NCBI RefSeq assembly: GCF_030407765.1
Contig: NZ_JASDCU010000015.1
Span: 28,636 to 92,635, forward strand
Direction: 5' to 3'
DNA length: 64,000 nucleotides
DNA from: Microbacterium sp. APC 3901
GTDB lineage: Bacteria; Actinomycetota; Actinomycetes; Actinomycetales; Microbacteriaceae
The position numbers and the translations under genes were made by a program. Below, piece by piece: positions 34,864-42,451 of this stretch. Under the pieces are notes generated by a model. It ran no database searches. It saw only the letters and a list, made by a program, of their open reading frames with translations, and had not been told where the DNA came from. How positions within the stretch are numbered: position 1 is the first letter of the stretch; each line of letters opens with the position of its first letter.

Positions 34864-36303
34864 ATGAGGATGACGCGTCGCACACTGCTGATGGGCGCCG
34901 GAGCCGGTGTCCTGGGAGTTCTTCTGGCCTCCTGCACACCCGAGCCGGCGCCGTCGCCCACGCCCGACCGCTCGCCCACTCCGAAGCCGACCGCCGGGGC
35001 GATCACGCCCGCCGCGTTCGCCCGCAGCTCATGGACGACCGACCCGTTCGCGCTCGGCGCTGCGAGCTTCACTCCGGTCGGCACGCAGGCCAGAGCCCGA
35101 GAGGCACTGGCCGAGCCGATCGACGGCCGGCTCTTCTTCTCGGGCGAAGCGACCGATGTCGAGGCGCCGGGAACGACCGCCGCCGCGCTCCGATCCGGAG
35201 ATCGCGCCGCCGACGAGGTCCTGCGTGCCGCCGACAGCGGTGAGCGCGTGGCGATCGTCGGCGCGGGTCTCGCCGGTGCCGCCGCCGCCGCCCGACTCGT
35301 CGCAGAGGGGCTGCAGGTCACGGTGTTCGAGGCGCGCGACCGCGTCGGCGGACGCGTGCACTCGGTGGTCGACGACACGGCCTGGCCCTTCCCCGCGCAA
35401 CTGGGCGGCTGGCTGCTCGGCTCCTCCGACGACGTCCTGCTCGAGACTTTCAACGCTCGCGACATCCGGACGGCTCCGATCGCCGGTGCGCTGTGGCGGT
35501 CGACCGACGGAGACGTCGAGCCGGTGCCGGTCGAACCGGTGCAGGCGGCGATCGCCACCGCCCAGCAGGGGCCGACCGACTCGTCTCTCGAGGAGGCGCT
35601 GACGGCAGCGGGCGCTGATCCTGAGGAGCCGGGACTCGCGGCGCTGCTCGCCTCGATCACGGCTGCGTCAGGGGCCGATGCCTCCGACGCGTCGACGTGG
35701 TTCCCCCCGCGGCTCCCTGCCTCCGAGATGGTGGCGCCTCTCGGCGACCTGACCCCGGCCGTCGACGAGCTGCTCGAGGGCGCGAAGCTGAGCCTGTCGT
35801 CGCCCGTCAGTCGCGTGGCCTACGACGAGGCGGGCGTCAGCCTCGGCATCGCCTCGGGGGAATCGCTGTCGTTCGACCGGGTCCTGATCACGGTGCCGCT
35901 CGGCGTGCTGCAGGGCGAGGGTCTGGAGTTCGCTCCCGCGCTGCCCTTCGGGCATCGGGGTGCCATCGCAGAGCTCGGTATGGGACTCATCGAGACGGTC
36001 TGGCTGCGTTTCGACGATCCCCTGATCGTGTCGGCACCCGCGCCCGATGCCGAAACCGATGCCGAAACGGAGCCGGAAGCCGAAGCCGATACGGAAGCCG
36101 AGTCCGCTGCGACGCTGTGGCACGTCGTCGGCGGCGATGCGCTGATCCGCACCTGGATCAATCTCGCCCCGGCCACCGGCGAGAACGTCGTGGTGGGCAT
36201 CGTCGGCGGAGAAGCGGCCGGCACCTTCGCCGAGCTGAGCGAACAGAAGGCGCTCGAGGCGGCGATCGCCTCGCTCGCGCCGTTCCTCGCGGCACCGGCC
36301 TGA
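34864..36303 (+). CDS. Tat-exported lipoprotein flavin amine oxidase with permuted domain order
   Basis: 479 residues. The N-terminus combines a twin-arginine motif (TRRTLLMG) with a lipobox LLASC at Cys24, then a Pro-rich linker. Residues ~56-121 (SSWTTDPFALGAASFTPVG, GRLFFSGEATDVEAPGTTAA) are what normally forms the very C-terminus of flavin monoamine oxidases. Only after that comes the FAD Rossmann start ERVAIVGAGLAGAAAAARL (about 127-145) with VFEARDRVGGRV. The rest of the oxidase follows and the chain ends after the substrate/FAD region (FAELSEQKALEAAIASL), just where the residue-56 block should begin. This is a circular permutation. An acidic Glu/Ala insert is at about 396-418. No other gene is coupled to it; substrate unknown. 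Confidence 0.8.
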   Translation: MRMTRRTLLMGAGAGVLGVLLASCTPEPAPSPTPDRSPTPKPTAGAITPAAFARSSWTTDPFALGAASFTPVGTQARAREALAEPIDGRLFFSGEATDVEAPGTTAAALRSGDRAADEVLRAADSGERVAIVGAGLAGAAAAARLVAEGLQVTVFEARDRVGGRVHSVVDDTAWPFPAQLGGWLLGSSDDVLLETFNARDIRTAPIAGALWRSTDGDVEPVPVEPVQAAIATAQQGPTDSSLEEALTAAGADPEEPGLAALLASITAASGADASDASTWFPPRLPASEMVAPLGDLTPAVDELLEGAKLSLSSPVSRVAYDEAGVSLGIASGESLSFDRVLITVPLGVLQGEGLEFAPALPFGHRGAIAELGMGLIETVWLRFDDPLIVSAPAPDAETDAETEPEAEADTEAESAATLWHVVGGDALIRTWINLAPATGENVVVGIVGGEAAGTFAELSEQKALEAAIASLAPFLAAPA

Positions 36304-36345
36304 CCCGCACCGGCCTGACCCGCACCGGCCTGACCCGCACGGGCC
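36292..36345 (+). repeat. Three 15-bp tandem repeats starting at the oxidase stop codon
   Basis: TGACCCGCACCGGCC at 36301-36315 and 36316-36330, and TGACCCGCACGGGCC at 36331-36345, preceded by a partial unit GCACCGGCC (36292-36300) inside the gene. Each unit carries an in-frame TGA; the first is the real stop. Confidence 0.9.
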
Positions 36346-36355
36346 CGAACGGGAC

Positions 36356-37033
36356 TCAGACCTCCGGGCGCTTCTGACCGCGTCGTCGCATCCGACTGAC
36401 CAGCACGATGAATGTCGCGACGAGCGCGAAGATCGCCAGCGCCACCGCGCTGGTGAGCAGGAACTCGGGAGGACCGGACACCTGCCGGGGGTCGAGGAAG
36501 TAGTACGGATACCACCCCACAGACGGCCCGCGCCACATCGTGACGCCGCCCCAGGCGAGGGGGAAGGTGAGCGCCGTGGGAACCACCCACCACGGCACGC
36601 CGCGGTGTCCCGGTGTGAGCACCCAGGCGATGGCCGTGCACGCCGGCAGCCAGAAGTGCAGCACCTGATCAGACCAGGGAACATCTACCCGGATGCCGCG
36701 CAGCCCTGCCTGCCAGACGATCAGCGCGAAGGCGAGGCCTGCCGTGATGGTCCACGTGAGCACGAGCGCCAGGGCCACCGTGAACCAGCGAGGATCGCTC
36801 GCTCGGATGAAGGCGAGCACCGCGCCGATCAGCAGCACCACCACGAGCGCGCAGTTGGACTGCACCGTCAGATACGCGAAGAAGTTCTCGCCCGCGATCG
36901 ATCGCGAGCTGAGGCCCCAGAACAGCCGGTGCACGAGCGCGACGGTGCACACTGCGGCCGTGGCCAAGCGCAGCACGCCGAACGCCGATCGTGCCCTCAC
37001 TCTCGCCTCGTGCCCCTTCCCGGCTGAGCGCAT
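36356..37033 (-). CDS. Pr6Pr-family membrane protein
   Basis: 225 residues with six hydrophobic helices. FFAYLTVQSNCALVVVLLIG (about residues 50-69), HFWLPACTAIAWVL and WWVVPTALTFPLAWGGV with GWYPYYFLDP near the C-terminus are typical of the Pr6Pr (DUF998-like) six-helix proteins. Function unknown. It converges on the amine oxidase gene. Confidence 0.75.
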   Translation of the reverse strand: MRSAGKGHEARVRARSAFGVLRLATAAVCTVALVHRLFWGLSSRSIAGENFFAYLTVQSNCALVVVLLIGAVLAFIRASDPRWFTVALALVLTWTITAGLAFALIVWQAGLRGIRVDVPWSDQVLHFWLPACTAIAWVLTPGHRGVPWWVVPTALTFPLAWGGVTMWRGPSVGWYPYYFLDPRQVSGPPEFLLTSAVALAIFALVATFIVLVSRMRRRGQKRPEV

Positions 37034-37206
37034 CGTCGTCCAGACGGCGCATCTCCCATCCGGCGAGTCTACGGAAGGCGGCAGCGGTCGGGGCTACGAC
37101 GACATGCGCACAGGAGAAGGAAAAGTGCTCTGAATAGCGTGGAGGCAGGGATAGCCCCTGCTCCGCGCCTGGCGCGCGGTGTCCTGCCACGAAGGAACAT
37201 CTCCTC

Positions 37207-37647
37207 ATGACGAACACCACCGCCCCCTCTGCCGCCGCCTCGCTGGGACTGCTCGTCCTGCGCATCGTGGTCGGCGCCGTCTTCGCCGCTCACGGAGCGC
37301 AGAAGATCTTCGAATACACGATCCCCGGCACCGTCGGCAGCTTCGCGGGCATGGGGGTTCCCATGCCCGAGATCGCCGCGCCCTTCGTCGCCTTCGTCGA
37401 GCTGATCGGCGGCATCCTGCTGGTGCTCGGCCTCTTCACCCGCCTCGCCGGCCTTCTGCTCGCGATCGACATGGTCGTGGCCCTCGTGCTCGTGCACCTC
37501 GCTGCCGGGCTCTGGGTGGGTGACGGCGGATACGAGTTCGTGGCCGTGCTCGGCGCGGCCGCGCTGGCTCTCGCGCTCACCGGCGCCGGGCGATTCTCGC
37601 TCGACCGTGCCTTCCTGCGCGGCCGGGTTCCCGCCTGGCTCAGCTGA
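37207..37647 (+). CDS. DoxX family membrane protein
   Basis: 146 residues, four helices. LLVLRIVVGAVFAAHGAQKIF (split: RIVVGAVFAAHGAQKIF, about residues 18-34) is the DoxX signature. These proteins are associated with quinone- or thiosulfate-linked redox complexes or membrane stress, but function is rarely known. AAGGA lies upstream of ATG 37207. The gene is a single unit ending in a strong terminator. Confidence 0.85.
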   Translation: MTNTTAPSAAASLGLLVLRIVVGAVFAAHGAQKIFEYTIPGTVGSFAGMGVPMPEIAAPFVAFVELIGGILLVLGLFTRLAGLLLAIDMVVALVLVHLAAGLWVGDGGYEFVAVLGAAALALALTGAGRFSLDRAFLRGRVPAWLS

Positions 37648-37654
37648 CGGAACG

Positions 37655-37680
37655 AGGGGGCGTCCCACGGGACGCCCCCT
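37655..37680 (+). terminator. Terminator after the DoxX gene
   Basis: AGGGGGCGTCCC (37655-37666) pairs with GGGACGCCCCCT (37669-37680); the outer 11 bp can form with a four-base loop. A CTGTCGGTGTG run follows. Confidence 0.8.
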
Positions 37681-37694
37681 CTGTCGGTGTGTAT

Positions 37695-37713
37695 CCTGTC
37701 AACAGTTAACAGG
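37695..37713. promoter_or_regulatory. GntR autoregulatory operator
   Basis: CCTGTCAAC-A-GTTAACAGG (37695-37713): near-perfect dyad (eight of nine arm positions), overlapping the GntR ribosome binding site. The same GTTAAC/CTGTT core forms the centre of the 36-bp palindrome at 42371-42406. Confidence 0.75.
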
Positions 37714-37721
37714 AGGTCACC

Positions 37722-38387
37722 GTGACACAGACCGTCAAGCGCGGAGAGTCCCTCGGCGCGCAGGTGGCGCAGGTCCTGCGTCAGCGCATCGTCCGAGGCG
37801 AGCTCTCACGCGGCGCACGCATCACCGAGGAGGCGCTCGCCGAGGAGTTCTCGGTGAGCAGGGGGCCGATCCGCGACGCCCTCACCCAGCTCAGCTTCGA
37901 GAAGCTCGTCGAGGTGCAGCGTCCGCGCGGTGTGTACATCACGGGTCTCTCGCAGGACGACGTGGATCAGCTCTACAGTCTGCGCGGCGCTCTCGAGCAG
38001 CTCGCGCTCTCGCGTGCCATGAGGGTCGACGACGACGCGCGGTGGGCGGCTATGGCGGCTGCGGTCGACCGCATGAGCGACGCCGCCGACAGGGGAGACC
38101 ATGCGGCATTCGTCGCCGCCGACCTCGAGTTCCACTCGGAGATCTACGTCCTCGCCGACCATCCGCGTCTGCAGGGCGCGTGGAGCCAGTACCTGCCGAC
38201 CTTCGCTTCGCTCCTCGAGGTGACGATCAACCATGACGACGACCTTCACGAGTCATCTGACGACCACATGAAGCTCATGGAGGTGATGCGCTCAGGCACG
38301 CCCGAGGAGGCGGCATCGGTGCTCACCGCTCACCTCGACGGCGCACGGGACCGGATGCTCAGCGAACTGGCCGACCGGCCGGCCTGA
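37722..38387 (+). CDS. GntR-family regulator with FCD ligand domain
   Basis: 221 residues. Winged helix at about residues 12-80 (LRQRIVRGELSRGARITEEAL, split before AEEFSVSRGPIRDALTQL) and an FCD domain to the end, with the metal/ligand histidine pattern AADLEFHSEIY and a late HLDGARDRML. The FCD class usually binds organic or sugar acids. GTG 37722 has AGGAGG (37711-37716) and an operator directly upstream. The shared dyad with the Tct operon 4.6 kb to the right makes this its likely repressor. Confidence 0.86.
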   Translation: MTQTVKRGESLGAQVAQVLRQRIVRGELSRGARITEEALAEEFSVSRGPIRDALTQLSFEKLVEVQRPRGVYITGLSQDDVDQLYSLRGALEQLALSRAMRVDDDARWAAMAAAVDRMSDAADRGDHAAFVAADLEFHSEIYVLADHPRLQGAWSQYLPTFASLLEVTINHDDDLHESSDDHMKLMEVMRSGTPEEAASVLTAHLDGARDRMLSELADRPA

Positions 38388-38435
38388 CGGCGGCTGCCGA
38401 CCGACTGCGGCTGCTGACCGACCGCGGCGATGGGC

Positions 38436-38870
38436 TCAGGCGGGAGGCGCGAGACGACGTCGCAGCACCCACGTGTTGCCGGTGGCGTCGCCGCTGTGCT
38501 CGAAGTCGTCGAGCACAGCGGTCGTCAGGGCCAGGCCGCGGCCGCTCTCGCTGTCGACACCGGGCATCGCCACCGCATCCCAGTCGATCCTGGCCGGATC
38601 GGCAGTGTCGACGAATGTGGCGACGAGCTCGTCGGCGCCCACCTCGATGTCGACCTCGACGGTGATGCCGGCATCCGGCTCGCCGTCCGCTTCACCGTGC
38701 GCGGCGATGTTCGTCGACACCTCGCTGACCGCCAGTGCGAACAGCGTGCGGTCCTCGGGGGTCACGTGCGGAGATGCCTCCCACAGTGCGTCGAGGGCGT
38801 CGAGGACATGCTCGACGAAGGCGGGCCCCGCGAGACCGGCGACGTGCGCGGTGCGCCGGTCAGCGCCCAT
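38436..38870 (-). CDS. RsbW-like anti-sigma ATPase
   Basis: 144 residues of the GHKL anti-sigma fold: N-box LFALAVSEVSTNIAAHG (about 42-58) and G2 box SGRGLALTTAV (about 107-118), ending LAPPA. It should bind ATP and phosphorylate or sequester partner proteins. It overlaps the upstream STAS gene by eleven bases, so the two are a matched partner-switching pair. No sigma factor is in the operon, so its target is unknown. Confidence 0.8.
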   Translation of the reverse strand: MGADRRTAHVAGLAGPAFVEHVLDALDALWEASPHVTPEDRTLFALAVSEVSTNIAAHGEADGEPDAGITVEVDIEVGADELVATFVDTADPARIDWDAVAMPGVDSESGRGLALTTAVLDDFEHSGDATGNTWVLRRRLAPPA

Positions 38871-39192
38871 CGAACGCCGTCTCGGGCGTGGGGTGGTCGA
38901 GCAGGACGCGGTCGAGGTTGGTCAGGTGCAGCACCGTCCGCACCGCCTCGGGTACTGCGGCGATGCGCAGATCGCCCCCCGCGACCCTGGCGCTCTTCAG
39001 CCCGCCGACGAGAGCTCCGAGACCCGACGAGTCGACGAACTGCAGTTCGGTCATGTCGATGACGATCCGGGAATCGCCACCGGCCACGAGGTCGTTGACC
39101 GCCTTGCGCAGCAGGGGTGCCCCCGTCGCCGTGAGGCGGCCGGACAGGGCGATCACGGCGAAGCCGTCTCTGATGTCAGTTCTGAGATCCAT
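38860..39192 (-). CDS. STAS-domain anti-sigma-factor antagonist
   Basis: 110 residues, one STAS domain: SGRLTATGAPLLRKAVND and the phosphorylation loop MTELQFVDSSGLGALVGG (Ser in DSSG). GAGGAGGAGAACC before ATG 39192 is one of the strongest ribosome sites in the window. It overlaps the glycosyltransferase end (17 bp) and the RsbW-like gene start, making it the switch between the phosphatase upstream and the ATPase downstream. Confidence 0.88.
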   Translation of the reverse strand: MDLRTDIRDGFAVIALSGRLTATGAPLLRKAVNDLVAGGDSRIVIDMTELQFVDSSGLGALVGGLKSARVAGGDLRIAAVPEAVRTVLHLTNLDRVLLDHPTPETAFDGR

Positions 39193-41137
39193 GGTTCTCC
39201 TCCTCGAGGGTTCGGGCCGGTCCGCGGTAGCGGGCGGCCTGGATGATGACGCTGAGCACGACGAGGTCGTACAGCACCCATACCGTGTTGACGAGAGTGC
39301 CCGTGCCGTCGCCCGTGCCGATGACGACCTTGGTCACACCGATCACGAGTGCGATGCCGAGCACGACCATCGCGGTCAGCTGCGGCCAGATCTGCCCCCA
39401 CGGGACTCCGCGGGGATCCCGCCCGTCCTTGCGCGTCACGGCGAACGTGAGGGGGCGGTGGAACACGACGTTGGCGAACGCCGTCCAGCAGGCGCGGATC
39501 CAGACCGGGAAGAGCGCGAGCGAGTACTGCTGCCCGCGCCAGGTTCTGAGCCCCTTCGCCACCACGAGGAACAGCACCTGGTTGACGAGGAAGTAGGGCA
39601 GGAACCTCACGAAGAAGTCGACCGACCAGGCGGTGACCGGGAGCACGCCGAAGACGAGGTAGACGACCGGCGCCGTGAGGTAGACGACGGCGGCGAACCC
39701 GGACAGGTAGCTCCACATCGTCGCGAAGTACATCAACCGCTGTCCGATCGACAGTCCGCGCTTCGCGAGCGGGTTGTCGCGCAGCATGACCTGCAGGGTG
39801 CCCTGCGCCCAGCGCAGCCGCTGGGTCAGCATCGTACGAAGGTCCTCGGGGGCGAGACCCTTGGCCAGGATCTCGTGGTGGTAGACACTGCGCCAGCCCA
39901 GTGAGTGCAGTTGCATCGCCGTGGCCATGTCCTCCGTCACCGAGATCGTGGCGAGGGGGAGGATCGGCTGCGCCTCGCCACCTCGATCGAGCCGGAGCGC
40001 GTCGAGCAGCGCTCTGACGGCATCCAGCGCCGTGATGGGGGAGAGGTCGGAGTCGGCGAGCGCCGTGAGGCCCACTTCGTCGACGACGATCGCATCGAGC
40101 TGCGCGTCGTGAGCGATCGGAAGCGATCCCAGCTCCGCGAGATCGGATCGGATGCCGGCGAGGTCCTTGGCGACGAGGATCACCGAGGCGTTGTGCACTG
40201 CGGCCAGCACCGCATCCGCGACCTCCCTGACGGGGGTGCCGGCGGCGAGATCACGACGGCTCCGGCCGATCGCCACGTGCAGGGCGAAGAGTTCGCGTCG
40301 GAGCTCCGGGTCGGATGCCGAGCGCATCTCCTTCTCGATCAGGGTCTCGGAGGTGCGCAGCGCGCGGGCCGCGGTGTCGGTCACCTCGCGGACGTAGCCG
40401 ATGATGCCCAACTGCATCAGGGCATCGCGCCGGAGCACCGCGTTCGAACCGCAGAAGAACGCCGCGTTCCATCCGTCCTTGCCCTGTTGGATCGGGCCGT
40501 AGAACAGCGGGGCCTGGCTGCCGAGAGGGTCGGCCTCGTCGACGTTGATGAACCACTGCGGCGTCTGCACCACGGCGACCTCTGGATCGTCGGCGAAGTA
40601 GCCCAGCGTGCGGTGCAGGATCAGCGGATCGGGGATCTGGTCGGCATCGAGGATGAGGAGGAACTCCCCGTCGGTCTCGAACAGCGCGCTGTTGAGGTTT
40701 CCGGCCTTGGCGTGGCGCGGCTTGCCCGTCCAGTCGTCCGAGCGCGTGAGGTAGCCGATGTCGGCCTCGCGGGCAGCCTGCTCGAGCTCAGGGCGGGCTC
40801 CGTCGTCGAGGATCCAGGTCGTGTGGGGGTACGCGATCCCGCGGGCGGCGCGAGCCGTCGTCATCACGAGCTCGATCGGCTCGTCGTAGGTAGCGATGAA
40901 CACGTCGACGGTGCCCTGGGGCGGGGAGACGGGTGCCGGGCGTTCCTTGGCACGCCACATCGTCAGACAGAAGAAGAAGGTGTCGATCAGGCTGTAGGTC
41001 TCGGCGATCACGAGGGGCACGGCGATCCACCACGCCGACCAGTTGACCGATTCGAGCCACCGCCAGGCGACGTAGTTCACTCCCAGGAGCACGGAGAGGA
41101 CGGCGATGACCCGGATGACGGCGAAGCGGGCGGTCAT
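39176..41137 (-). CDS. Cellulose-synthase-like GT2 glycosyltransferase
   Basis: 653 residues. Two N-terminal membrane helices, then the GT-A domain with DDG (111-113), DAD (164-166), TED (401-403) and QRLRW (439-443), then about six membrane helices. This is the processive beta-glycan synthase layout of BcsA-like enzymes, without a PilZ domain. Between residues ~247 and ~398, where BcsA-type enzymes go almost directly from the acceptor site to TED, there is an Ala/Arg/Asp-rich insertion of about 150 residues. It overlaps the phosphatase (ATGA) and STAS genes, so it is cotranslated with the switch. Polymer product unknown. Confidence 0.88.
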   Translation of the reverse strand: MTARFAVIRVIAVLSVLLGVNYVAWRWLESVNWSAWWIAVPLVIAETYSLIDTFFFCLTMWRAKERPAPVSPPQGTVDVFIATYDEPIELVMTTARAARGIAYPHTTWILDDGARPELEQAAREADIGYLTRSDDWTGKPRHAKAGNLNSALFETDGEFLLILDADQIPDPLILHRTLGYFADDPEVAVVQTPQWFINVDEADPLGSQAPLFYGPIQQGKDGWNAAFFCGSNAVLRRDALMQLGIIGYVREVTDTAARALRTSETLIEKEMRSASDPELRRELFALHVAIGRSRRDLAAGTPVREVADAVLAAVHNASVILVAKDLAGIRSDLAELGSLPIAHDAQLDAIVVDEVGLTALADSDLSPITALDAVRALLDALRLDRGGEAQPILPLATISVTEDMATAMQLHSLGWRSVYHHEILAKGLAPEDLRTMLTQRLRWAQGTLQVMLRDNPLAKRGLSIGQRLMYFATMWSYLSGFAAVVYLTAPVVYLVFGVLPVTAWSVDFFVRFLPYFLVNQVLFLVVAKGLRTWRGQQYSLALFPVWIRACWTAFANVVFHRPLTFAVTRKDGRDPRGVPWGQIWPQLTAMVVLGIALVIGVTKVVIGTGDGTGTLVNTVWVLYDLVVLSVIIQAARYRGPARTLEEENHGSQN

Positions 41138-42294
41138 GCGTCGCGTCTCACCACGACCACGGTGATGTCGTCGGTCGCCCGGTCATCCGAGATGAGCCGC
41201 AGCGCCTCGTCGATCGCTCCGTCCGGGCCGAGCGTGTCGAGCACCCTGGCGACGTGGGCGAACGGGTCGTCGGCGTCGAGCACGTCGAGCAGGCCGTCGC
41301 TGCAGCAGACGAACGCGTCGCCGGGGTCGAGGCGGGTGCGCCGCGACTCGCGAGCACCCTGGTCCGGCAGTGCGGTGCCCATTCCGAGAGGCAGGCCGGT
41401 CGAACGAAGGTGCTCCCACGAGCCGTCGCTGCGCAGGATGAACGCCAGACTGTGACCGGCGTCGATCACCTCCAGATCGCCGGTCTCGGGCTGCAGCTCG
41501 GCGTGGACGGCGGTGACGAACATCGTCGTCTCCGAGAGGTCCTCCTCCAGCAGGCGGTCGGCCTCGGCGATCGCCTCGGCGATGCTGCGGTCGGGAGCCG
41601 TGCGCAGCGATGCGCGCACCCCGGCGGCGACGATGGCGGGGCCCGTGCCCTTGCCCATCGCGTCGGCGAGGGTGATTCGCAGAGCCCCGTCGTGCAGACG
41701 CAGATCGTAGAAGTCCCCTGCCAGGCGGCCGCGCGAGGCACCGCCGCCCGCGACCGTGTAACCGGCGATGGTGGGGATCGACTGCGGTCGCAGGGCGCTC
41801 TGGATCAGGGTGGCCTGATCGAGTTCGACGTCGGAGGCGATCTCGCTCTGCACCCAGAAGGCGAGGTCGCGGAGCAGGCCGCGCTGCGCCTCCGAGAACG
41901 AGTGGGGCTCCGTGTCGAGCACGCAGAGCGTCCCGACGGGCTCTCCGCCGGGTGCGTGGAGCGGGTGGCCGGCGTAGAACCGGAGGTGCGGGTCGCCGAC
42001 CACGAACGGATTCGTGGCGAAGGTCTCGGTCGCGCTGGCATCCTCGATCACGACCGTACGGTCCTGGCCGACCGTGTAGTCGCAGAAAGAATCCTGCCTC
42101 GGGGCCTCGTCGCCACCGAGGCCGATCTCGGATTTGCGCCACTGGCGATCGCCGTCGAGAAGCGAGACGCTCACCATCGGCACGCCGAACATCTGCTTGG
42201 CCAGCCGGGCCACTCGATCGACTCGTTCATCCCGTGGGGTGTCGAGGATCCCGAGTTCCTCCAGCGCCTGCTGTCTTCTGAGCTCGTCGAACAT
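41134..42294 (-). CDS. GAF-domain PP2C (RsbU/SpoIIE-type) phosphatase
   Basis: 386 residues. Residues ~1-155 are a GAF sensor (FGVPMVSVSLLDGDRQWRKS, FYAGHPLHAPGGEPVGTLCV) and ~165-386 a PP2C domain (RGRLAGDFYDLRLHDGALRI, IDAGHSLAFILRSDGSWEHL, CCSDGLLDVLDADD). It should dephosphorylate the STAS protein of the same operon. GGAGGCGG precedes ATG 42294. Divergent from the Tct operon. The GAF ligand is unknown. Confidence 0.88.
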   Translation of the reverse strand: MFDELRRQQALEELGILDTPRDERVDRVARLAKQMFGVPMVSVSLLDGDRQWRKSEIGLGGDEAPRQDSFCDYTVGQDRTVVIEDASATETFATNPFVVGDPHLRFYAGHPLHAPGGEPVGTLCVLDTEPHSFSEAQRGLLRDLAFWVQSEIASDVELDQATLIQSALRPQSIPTIAGYTVAGGGASRGRLAGDFYDLRLHDGALRITLADAMGKGTGPAIVAAGVRASLRTAPDRSIAEAIAEADRLLEEDLSETTMFVTAVHAELQPETGDLEVIDAGHSLAFILRSDGSWEHLRSTGLPLGMGTALPDQGARESRRTRLDPGDAFVCCSDGLLDVLDADDPFAHVARVLDTLGPDGAIDEALRLISDDRATDDITVVVVRRDA

Positions 42295-42370
42295 GCTCCG
42301 CCTCCCTCGTCGCTGCTCTCATACTGGCATCTTGGGGAGGTGAAGACACCGTGTCGCGGACGATGTGGGG

Positions 42371-42406
42371 GTATCAGTGTTGACTGTTAACAGTCAACAC
42401 TGATAC
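42371..42406. promoter_or_regulatory. 36-bp perfect palindrome over the Tct operon promoter
   Basis: Left half GTATCAGTGTTGACTGTT (42371-42388) is followed by its exact complement (42389-42406). TTGACT (42380-42385) can serve as the -35 box with TACGGT (42404-42409, 18-bp spacer) or TGATAC (15-bp) as -10, so the operator covers the whole promoter. The central GTTAAC and flanking CTG/CAG match the GntR operator at 37695, naming the likely repressor. Confidence 0.8.
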
Positions 42407-42451
42407 GGTCAGTGGGTCGACAACAAGGTCGACCCACGTAGAGGAGCAAAG

